5,199 nucleotides of DNA from Psychrobacter sp. (GTDB lineage Bacteria > Pseudomonadota > Gammaproteobacteria > Pseudomonadales > Moraxellaceae). This document shows positions 1 to 4,394 of the stretch, piece by piece. Numbering within the stretch: position 1 is the stretch's first letter; the number at the start of each line of letters is the position of its first letter. The DNA is taken from assembly GCA_029264635.1 (NCBI GenBank), contig JARIAA010000001.1, forward strand, positions 1-5,199, read 5' to 3'. The notes under the pieces are model-generated. The model searched no databases, was not told where the DNA came from, and saw nothing but the letters and a program-made list of their open reading frames with translations. A program made the position numbers and the translations under genes.

Positions 1-1
1 C

Positions 2-418
2 AATAAAAAAGTGGTGGTTTTCTCTCTACCAGGTGCTTTTACGCCAACGTGTTCGACTGCCCATCTTCCTCGTTATGAGGAGCTGTACCCTGAGTTTAAG
101 GCGTTAGGCATAGATGAAATAGTTTGTATTTCTGTGAACGATGCCTTTGTTATGTACCAGTGGGGCCTAAAGCAAAACCGTGAAAACGTTTTCTTGCTTC
201 CTGATGGCAATGGTGAGTTCACTCGTAAAATGGGTATGCTCGTTGATAAGAGCAATCTTGGTTTTGGTATGCGCTCATGGCGCTATTCAATGTATGTCGA
301 TAATAAAGCCATCAAAAAAGTGTTTAAGGAACCTGATTTTGGCGACAACTGCCCAATAGACCCCTTTGAAGTATCAGATGCAGACACTATGTTAGCGTAT
401 TTAAAAAGTAATGCTTAA
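2..418 (+). CDS. Peroxiredoxin, Prx5 (AhpC/TSA, redoxin) family, 5' end missing
   Basis: A cytosolic thiol peroxidase that would reduce hydrogen peroxide and organic hydroperoxides. The reading frame is open from base 2 to a TAA at 416-418, so the N-terminus lies outside the window; the GTG at 11 is an internal valine codon, not the start. Visible hallmarks are the active-site motif PGAFTPTCS (P at 29, T at 41, peroxidatic Cys codon at 50-52) followed by HLP, the NDAFV segment, and RSWRYS near 272-289, which supplies the conserved active-site Arg. The C-terminal DPFEVSDADTMLAYL is typical of Prx5 proteins. A second cysteine (350-352, DNCP) lies where a resolving Cys could act, but that role is inferred. 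The protein ends right after the redoxin domain, so the C-terminal glutaredoxin domain seen in some bacterial Prx5 fusions is absent. Family assignment is secure; no specific gene symbol is justified. Confidence 0.93.
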   Translation, partial: NKKVVVFSLPGAFTPTCSTAHLPRYEELYPEFKALGIDEIVCISVNDAFVMYQWGLKQNRENVFLLPDGNGEFTRKMGMLVDKSNLGFGMRSWRYSMYVDNKAIKKVFKEPDFGDNCPIDPFEVSDADTMLAYLKSNA

Positions 419-493
419 CTACATCGACGCTTGATGGTAGTTAGCAGGTATTATCAGGCATCTAGAGATGCTTAAATACTAATGCTCAAATAC
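411..493 (+). repeat. Three degenerate 12-bp direct repeats, consensus ATGCTTAAATAC
   Basis: ATGCTTAACTAC (411-422), ATGCTTAAATAC (468-479) and ATGCTCAAATAC (482-493) each differ from the consensus by at most one base. The first copy overlaps the peroxiredoxin stop codon. The second and third are in tandem with a 14-bp period. The second copy also forms the right arm of an imperfect hairpin (about 448-479, with gcatct/agatgc in the stem). The repeats are plain in the sequence; function is unknown and chance or local duplication is possible. Confidence 0.5.
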
Positions 494-500
494 GATTGCA

Positions 501-538
501 CTGCTTAGCTCTTAATTATGAGGGCTAAGCAGTTTTTT
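501..538 (+). terminator. Rho-independent terminator of the peroxiredoxin gene
   Basis: A perfect 9-bp stem pairs CTGCTTAGC (501-509) with GCTAAGCAG (524-532). It extends inward by about three more pairs (one G-U) around an AT loop and is followed at once by six T residues (533-538). It lies 82 bp after the peroxiredoxin stop. There is no matching A-run on the left, so it should work on the plus strand only. It separates the peroxiredoxin unit from rimI. Confidence 0.9.
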
Positions 539-563
539 ATGGTTCTTATATAAGAATTTCTAT

Positions 564-583
564 CACTGAGCAGTGCTTTTTTT
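564..583 (+). terminator. Possible weak second terminator
   Basis: A short stem CACT/AGTG (564-567 with 572-575) closes a GAGC loop and is followed by C and seven T residues (577-583). The stem is only 4 bp, so by itself it would be weak; it could act as a backup about 30 bp after the main terminator. The T-run is clear, the function is a guess. Confidence 0.25.
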
Positions 584-620
584 AGGGCAGTTACTACTAC
601 CATTCAAAAAGATGGAGATT

Positions 621-734
621 TTGGCAGGTTTGGCATTTTACTTCTTTAAAAAGCCTTAAACCAAGAATTCAAGATATAGCGGGCTATGGTTTGCTTACGA
701 CATATATGGAATGTCAGTCATAAATAATTATAAA
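621..734 (+). promoter_or_regulatory. Region with candidate rimI promoters (none strong)
   Basis: Two sigma-70-like candidates are visible. TTGGCA (621-626) with an 18-bp spacer to TTTAAA (645-650) would give a leader of roughly 130 nt. TATAAA (729-734) is a better -10 and closer to the gene, but its -35 (ATGGAA, 706-711) is poor. rimI must have a promoter in this interval because a strong terminator precedes it, but the sequence does not settle which one is used. Confidence 0.25.
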
Positions 735-784
735 AATTACGATAACATAGCCGTTATTGCCTAAGAACAACAAAAGGAAAAGCT

Positions 785-1270
785 ATGTTCATTATCGAGA
801 ATCTAGCAGCTCATACATTACAGCTGGAACAAACAATTCAGGCAGTCGCAAATATCGAACTGCTAGTGCAGTCGCACGACGCATGGACTTATCAGACACT
901 ATGTGAGACGTTTGCGCAAGACAGTATACATATGTTGATAGTTTATCAACAAGAAAAGACAGCGGGCAATAAAGTCGTTGGTTATTGTTTATATCAAATA
1001 CTATTTGAGCAAGCAGAAATATTACGTATTGGTGTGCATCCTAATCATCAGCGTCAAGGTATTGCCTCGCAAATTTTTGCTAAGTTGAATATAGCGCTAA
1101 TTGGCAGTCGAGTAGAAAGTCTACTGCTAGAGGTGCGTGCAGATAATGCACCAGCGATTGCTTTATATGAGCAGCAAGAATTTATCATTATCCATAAGCG
1201 AAAGGGCTATTATCAAGTGCCACATCAGCCAGCGATTGATGCTTTAATCATGCAGCGAGTCTATGATTAG
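785..1270 (+). CDS. rimI: [Ribosomal protein bS18]-alanine N-acetyltransferase (GNAT)
   Basis: RimI transfers an acetyl group from acetyl-CoA to the N-terminal amine of ribosomal protein S18 in the cytosol. The 161-residue length fits the family, which runs about 150-160. The GNAT core is clear: a beta strand EILRIGV (78-84) leads into the acetyl-CoA pyrophosphate loop HPNHQRQGIAS (85-95). Then comes LLLEVRADNAPAIALYEQQEF (113-133), followed by HKRKGYY. Glu116 and Tyr128 match the Glu and Tyr proposed as general base and acid in enteric RimI; I placed them by motif, not by alignment software. The start ATG has AAGGA (774-778) six bases upstream. The gene stands alone on the plus strand and converges on the MerR gene with only 27 bp between stop codons and no clear terminator there. 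The N-terminal 40 residues are less family-typical, so another protein N-acetyltransferase is a minor alternative. Confidence 0.88.
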   Translation: MFIIENLAAHTLQLEQTIQAVANIELLVQSHDAWTYQTLCETFAQDSIHMLIVYQQEKTAGNKVVGYCLYQILFEQAEILRIGVHPNHQRQGIASQIFAKLNIALIGSRVESLLLEVRADNAPAIALYEQQEFIIIHKRKGYYQVPHQPAIDALIMQRVYD

Positions 1271-1297
1271 CCATGAGTTTTTTGGATGAAAGTTAAA

Positions 1298-1735
1298 TTA
1301 TGCTTGTGGCGGTATTTTCTTTTTGCAGATATCAATGGTGGATGAATAGTTTTCATCTATCTTCATACGTTCAAGAACGTCAATTCGTTCGGCCAACATC
1401 TCTATCATGAGGTTAATCGTCGTTTGCTGTTTTTTAACTTGAGCGAGTTTTTGCTGAGTGAGGCTTAGCTGTAAATCGATATCAAGCTGCCCATCGTAAT
1501 AGTCATTGAGGCTATCTTTAATTTCGGTCAGCGTAAAGCCGATAGCTTGGGCGCTTTTAATGAGCTCGATGCGCTCAACGCACTCGGGATGAAATTCGGT
1601 ATAAAGCCGTGAGCCTGCTTGGCGTTTGCGAGATTTTAGTAGTCCCAATTGGTCATAATGACGAATCGTATCTTTGGTGGTATTGGCCTTCGTCGCTAGG
1701 GTGCCAATCAATAAAAATGCAGTATCAGGTGCCAT
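1298..1735 (-). CDS. MerR-family transcriptional regulator, effector unknown
   Basis: A 145-residue DNA-binding dimer of the MerR family. The N-terminal winged helix-turn-helix is typical: LLIGTLATKANTTKDTIRHYD (8-28), then QLGLL, with the wing around RKRQAGSRLYTEF (37-48) and the second helical pair IELIKSAQAIGFTLTEIKD (56-74). From about residue 88 a long heptad-like helix (QLSLTQQKLAQVKKQQ onward to about 125) would form the antiparallel dimerisation coiled coil. The tail (KKKIPPQA) is short. It has only two cysteines, Cys52 and Cys137. The paired-Cys loops of CueR and ZntR, the Cys cluster of SoxR and a TipA-type ligand domain are all absent, so metal or redox sensing is not supported. 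The ATG is preceded on its strand by GAGG (1741-1744) five bases away. It lies 170 bp after aat on the same strand and has no obvious target gene next to it; family members often regulate themselves. Confidence 0.88.
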   Translation of the reverse strand: MAPDTAFLLIGTLATKANTTKDTIRHYDQLGLLKSRKRQAGSRLYTEFHPECVERIELIKSAQAIGFTLTEIKDSLNDYYDGQLDIDLQLSLTQQKLAQVKKQQTTINLMIEMLAERIDVLERMKIDENYSSTIDICKKKIPPQA

Positions 1736-1760
1736 GATAGCCTCGTAAAATATCTGACTT

Positions 1761-1782
1761 ACTGATCGTTGAAATGATGAGT
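1761..1782 (-). promoter_or_regulatory. Imperfect dyad upstream of the MerR gene, possible operator
   Basis: ACTGATC (1761-1767) and GATGAGT (1776-1782) are inverted arms with one mismatch, separated by 8 bp. The 22-bp total size suits a MerR-type site, and it lies 26 bp before the MerR start codon. No good -35/-10 pair with a 19-20 bp spacer flanks it, so the classic MerR promoter geometry is not met. A TATAAT on the minus strand at 1884-1889 is another possible promoter element for this gene, but its -35 is poor. Confidence 0.2.
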
Positions 1783-1850
1783 GTACTGCTAGGATAAATG
1801 TGCCTTGCTTGCTGTGCGCGCCACACTTTAGAAGCTCAATAAAAACTATC

Positions 1851-1872
1851 TTAAAAGCATTGTATGCTTTTT
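1851..1872 (-). terminator. AT-rich hairpin after aat, possible weak terminator
   Basis: AAAAGCAT (1853-1860) and ATGCTTTT (1864-1871) form a perfect 8-bp stem around a 3-nt loop, about 34 bp after the aat stop. On either strand the stem ends in a short T-run, so it could act in both directions. Only two G-C pairs make it weak, and aat transcripts may partly read into the MerR gene. Confidence 0.4.
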
Positions 1873-1905
1873 AAATTGAATCGATTATATGATGCTGAAT
1901 TTGTT

Positions 1906-2727
1906 TTATATCTTTAATTGCCACGGCTTTGGCGTATCAAGGAGCGAGACCGCTAGAGAGTGATGAGAGTCTTTTTGCCATCTAATTGGACGGCTGCTAA
2001 TAAGGGTATCTAGCTTCATTAAAAACTCTGTGCGTGGCAAAGTGGTTGCTCCCAAGCTCATCAAATGCTCATTTGGTAGCTGGCAGTCCACCAATCCGAC
2101 TTTGCTTTGGGCACACAAGCGCATCAAGCCCCAAAAGGCCAGCTTTGACGCGTTAGAGGCGCGATGAAACATCGATTCACCAAAATAAATACCGCCTATC
2201 TTTAGTCCGTAAAGTCCACCAATCAGCTGTCCGTTATCATCCCAAACCTCAATGCTATGCGCAAAGCCATGTGCATGTAGCTTGGTGTAGGCTTCAATCA
2301 TCTCATCATGAATCCACGTGTGCTCACCTTCAGGCAAATCATCGCTACGCGGTAGGCTACAAGCATATATGACCTCATCAAAAGCGCGATTTAGAGTCAA
2401 GTGCCAGCGCTCTTTTTTGGACTGACGGCGTAATGACTTGCTCGCTAGATAATCCGTCGGTACTATCACACAGCGCGGCTCAGGGCACCACCATGCAATA
2501 GGTTCCTCTTGATTAAACCACGGAAACAGGCCTTGTGCGTAAGCTGAGATAAGGGTTTCAGACGCCAAATCTCCGCCCACAGCGATAATACCAATACCAT
2601 CGGGATCAACGACCGTAGGATTAGGAAAATCATAACGCCCAAGACTTCTGAGGTACTGACTAAAGTTTTCAGGCGTAATAGACATCGCATCGATATCGAT
2701 ACGGTTGTTTTTGACAAAATCGTTCAT
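1906..2727 (-). CDS. aat: Leucyl/phenylalanyl-tRNA-protein transferase
   Basis: Aat transfers Leu or Phe from charged tRNA to proteins with N-terminal Arg or Lys, marking them for ClpS/ClpAP in the bacterial N-degron pathway; it acts in the cytosol. The 273-residue product shows the family blocks in order: FPNP (34-37), AVGGDL (49-54), AYAQGLFPWF (62-71), IAWWCPEPR (77-85), TWI (137-139), HAHGFAHSIEVW (151-162), GESMFHRASNASK (183-195) and LVDCQ (212-216). Residues matching functional positions in E. coli Aat are Trp70, Trp138, Glu184, Asp214 and Gln216, placed by motif. It is about 40 residues longer than E. coli Aat: about 20 extra residues precede FPNP, and the rest lie in loops and the C-terminus. 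The chosen ATG directly follows the trxB stop codon; Met15 is a possible alternative start but has no Shine-Dalgarno sequence. It should be cotranscribed with trxB. Confidence 0.96.
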   Translation of the reverse strand: MNDFVKNNRIDIDAMSITPENFSQYLRSLGRYDFPNPTVVDPDGIGIIAVGGDLASETLISAYAQGLFPWFNQEEPIAWWCPEPRCVIVPTDYLASKSLRRQSKKERWHLTLNRAFDEVIYACSLPRSDDLPEGEHTWIHDEMIEAYTKLHAHGFAHSIEVWDDNGQLIGGLYGLKIGGIYFGESMFHRASNASKLAFWGLMRLCAQSKVGLVDCQLPNEHLMSLGATTLPRTEFLMKLDTLISSRPIRWQKDSHHSLAVSLLDTPKPWQLKI

Positions 2728-2743
2728 TTAGGCTTCTTTATCA
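2725..2743 (-). promoter_or_regulatory. Zero-gap trxB stop / aat start junction with weak SD
   Basis: Read on the minus strand, the junction is GATAAAGAAGCC-TAA-ATG: the trxB stop (2728-2730) abuts the aat start (2725-2727) with no base between. The only ribosome-binding sequence is the weak AAAGAAG inside the last trxB codons. This arrangement suggests aat is translated mainly by ribosomes finishing trxB. Confidence 0.6.
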
Positions 2744-3762
2744 GCCGTCAACGTCGACGCATAAGTATGATCGGTCGCGACGGTCTTACCGATAGTATCT
2801 AAATATTTTTCGGCATCGAGCGCTGCCATACAGCCAGTACCTGCAGAAGTAATGGCCTGACGATAAACATGGTCGGCGACGTCGCCTGCGGCAAATACCC
2901 CTTCAATGCTGGTTTGGGTCGCATTGCCATTTAGACCACTATTAACCGTAAGATAGCCGTCTTTCATGTCAAGCTGACCTTTAAACAGATCCGTATTAGG
3001 CTTATGACCAATTGCCACAAACATGCCAAGGCTATCCAACTGCTTTGTTCTACCATCAAGCATAGATTCGATAATCACGCCATTGACACCCCTATCATCG
3101 CCAACCACTTCTTTGACTTTATGATTCCACTCTATCTTGATATTACCGTTTTTGGCTTTTTCAAACAGTTTGTCTTGCAGGATTTTTTCTGAGCGTAAGC
3201 TATCACGGCGATGCACTAACGTCACTTCGGAGGCAATATTTGATAGATACAAAGCTTCTTCAACTGCTGTATTACCACCACCGATGACCGCGACTTTTTG
3301 GTCTTTATAAAAGAATCCATCACACGTTGCACAAGCTGACACGCCAAGGCCTCTAAATTTTTGCTCAGATTCTAAGCCCAAGTATTGGGCAGAGGCGCCA
3401 GTTGAGATAATCAGCGCATCACAAGTAAAGCTGCCATTATCACCCGTCAGTTTAAAAGGACGCACGCTTAAATCAACAGCATTGATATGATCATAAACCA
3501 GCTCTGTACCAAAGCGCTCAGCATGAGTTTTCATACGATCCATAAGTGTAGGGCCTTGTAGGTCATAGGCATCGCCTGGCCAATTATCAACTTCAGTGGT
3601 CGTTGTAAGCTGTCCGCCGACTTCTAGACCTGTCACCATAACTGGCTTGAGATTGGCACGCGCAGCGTAAATAGCGGCGGAGTAACCTGCTGGACCTGAG
3701 CCTAGAATAATAAGTTTTTCGTGACGCGCTGCTTGAGAAGTAGGGGTATTAACCGTTGACAT
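2728..3762 (-). CDS. trxB: Thioredoxin-disulfide reductase (NADPH, FAD)
   Basis: TrxB passes electrons from NADPH through FAD and a redox-active disulfide to thioredoxin in the cytosol. The 344-residue product carries all low-molecular-weight TrxB hallmarks. The FAD-binding loop is GSGPAGYSAAIYAARA (21-36), the redox-active site is CATC (Cys144 and Cys147), the NADPH-binding loop is GGGNTAVEEA (161-170), HRRDSLR (184-190) contacts the NADPH phosphate, and the second FAD motif is GVFAAGDVADHVYRQAITSAGTG (288-310). It is about 20 residues longer than the E. coli enzyme because of short extra tails at both ends. The ATG has AAGGA on its strand (3769-3773 on plus coordinates) six bases upstream. 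It is the first gene of a minus-strand pair with aat and diverges from ftsK. The nearby peroxiredoxin gene could depend on the thioredoxin system, though the two are not in one operon. Confidence 0.98.
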   Translation of the reverse strand: MSTVNTPTSQAARHEKLIILGSGPAGYSAAIYAARANLKPVMVTGLEVGGQLTTTTEVDNWPGDAYDLQGPTLMDRMKTHAERFGTELVYDHINAVDLSVRPFKLTGDNGSFTCDALIISTGASAQYLGLESEQKFRGLGVSACATCDGFFYKDQKVAVIGGGNTAVEEALYLSNIASEVTLVHRRDSLRSEKILQDKLFEKAKNGNIKIEWNHKVKEVVGDDRGVNGVIIESMLDGRTKQLDSLGMFVAIGHKPNTDLFKGQLDMKDGYLTVNSGLNGNATQTSIEGVFAAGDVADHVYRQAITSAGTGCMAALDAEKYLDTIGKTVATDHTYASTLTADKEA

Positions 3763-3855
3763 GATAGATCCTTGCTAAATTTGAGAATTAAAAATTGATG
3801 CAAAATTAATGAATATTGTATAAAAAAATGGAGGCGGTTCATGAGATGAGATATT

Positions 3856-3884
3856 AACATAAGGGCCATATCAATAAAGCGCAA
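3856..3884 (-). promoter_or_regulatory. Candidate sigma-70 promoter for trxB-aat
   Basis: Read on the minus strand, TTGCGC (3879-3884) is followed after 17 bp by TATGTT (3856-3861). The spacing is ideal but the match is partial (3/6 and 4/6), and the leader would be about 85-90 nt. TACAAT nearer the gene (plus 3815-3820) is a better -10 but lacks a usable -35. Confidence 0.3.
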
Positions 3885-4112
3885 GTTTGCTAAAACGAAT
3901 ATGGATATTATTAGAATCAAAGAACACTTAATAAAGGCTACTGAATCATGTCAGGCGAATAGTAATGATGAGTTTAGGTTTAGATAATACTGCTACTCAT
4001 ATTTTGCTGATGTATCTGCTGACTCTTAAATTAGTTATTGATGTGTTCTCTTGCCAAGTTTCTGAATAACACAGTCGCCACTTGACGTATGTATTTGTTA
4101 TTATAGGAAGTT

Positions 4113-4280
4113 ATGCTAAAGATATTAGCAAATAAACGAGAGCTATTATCGATAGGCAGGTATTTGGTAATTGTAAAGTATTTAGCGTCATTTTACGTCA
4201 TAAACAGCGACTTTTACGCTATAAAGGACGACAAGATGCCTTATAATGGCTGCTTTATTATAAACTCTTTTTGTTTATAA
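4113..4280 (+). CDS. Doubtful 55-codon small ORF upstream of ftsK
   Basis: ATG at 4113 opens a frame of 55 codons ending in TAA at 4278-4280, with AGGA (4105-4108) four bases before the start, slightly close but usable. The product begins MLKILANKRELLSIGRYL and is rich in Ile, Tyr, Phe, Lys and Leu, which is what translated AT-rich spacer looks like. I recognise no family, and no clear membrane helix or motif stands out. The stop codon falls inside an inverted repeat. It could be a genuine short protein or leader peptide, but chance is the better bet. Confidence 0.15.
   Translation: MLKILANKRELLSIGRYLVIVKYLASFYVINSDFYAIKDDKMPYNGCFIINSFCL
4241..4280. repeat. Overlapping AT-rich inverted repeats upstream of ftsK
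   Basis: TTATAAT (4241-4247) is the reverse complement of ATTATAA (4257-4263), and TTATAAAC (4258-4265) is the perfect reverse complement of GTTTATAA (4273-4280) around a 7-nt T-rich loop. The two hairpins share the middle arm and so exclude each other. The stems hold almost no G-C pairs, so they are more plausible as protein-binding dyads than as stable RNA structures. Confidence 0.4.
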
Positions 4281-4380
4281 GCCCTTAGCTTGGCGAATTT
4301 ATATCATCATTTCATATCAGAACTTTATGTCAGCATGGTTAAGCATAATCATGGGTTGACGACTATTTAGTATGGATAAC

Positions 4381-4384
4381 AAGG
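4381..4384 (+). promoter_or_regulatory. Ribosome binding site supporting the GTG start of ftsK
   Basis: AAGG lies ten bases before GTG at 4395-4397. An in-frame TAA at 4377-4379 rules out any start further upstream, and no ATG or TTG lies between. The spacing is longer than ideal, so initiation may be modest. Confidence 0.5.
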
Positions 4385-4394
4385 CAGATTCTAC

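Larger units (their letters stand above)
419..784. other. Intergenic spacer between the peroxiredoxin gene and rimI
   Basis: This 366-bp AT-rich stretch has no credible gene on either strand. It holds two of the three 12-mers, an imperfect hairpin centred on gcatct-ag-agatgc (458-471), the strong terminator at 501-538, a perfect 14-bp palindrome TTCTTATATAAGAA (543-556), a weak second hairpin plus T-run (564-583), a tandem TTTGGCA pair (620-626 and 629-635) and the rimI upstream region. The rimI Shine-Dalgarno sequence is at 774-778. No RNA gene was recognised. Confidence 0.7.
3763..4394. other. Long spacer between divergent trxB and ftsK
   Basis: This 632-bp AT-rich stretch must carry promoters for both flanking genes. 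It holds a candidate trxB promoter (3856-3884, minus). It also holds an isolated TTGACG at 4356-4361 that lacks a matching -10, an inverted pair tagcgt/acgcta (4183-4188, 4216-4221), a cluster of TTATAA-type dyads (4241-4280) and two small open frames (3965-4069, 34 codons; 4113-4280, 55 codons). In E. coli lrp occupies the corresponding place between trxB and ftsK; I see no Lrp-like helix-turn-helix here. No tRNA or clear strong terminator was found. Confidence 0.7.

Noticed and set aside
73..255. 60-codon minus-strand open frame
   Set aside because: It lies wholly antisense inside the peroxiredoxin coding region, whose motifs are unmistakable; it has no family features.
2689..2700. Perfect palindrome ATCGATATCGAT near the start of aat
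   Set aside because: It encodes part of Arg-Ile-Asp-Ile-Asp; a simple codon repeat explains it and there is no promoter context.
2466..2717. 83-codon minus-strand open frame
   Set aside because: It overlaps aat in another frame; the aat frame carries the conserved blocks.
3004..3192. 62-codon plus-strand open frame
   Set aside because: It is antisense to trxB with no recognisable motif or upstream ribosome binding site.
3702..3920. 72-codon minus-strand open frame starting at TTG upstream of trxB
   Set aside because: It overlaps the trxB start out of frame. Its hydrophobic content reflects AT-rich DNA, and trxB has its own good Shine-Dalgarno sequence.
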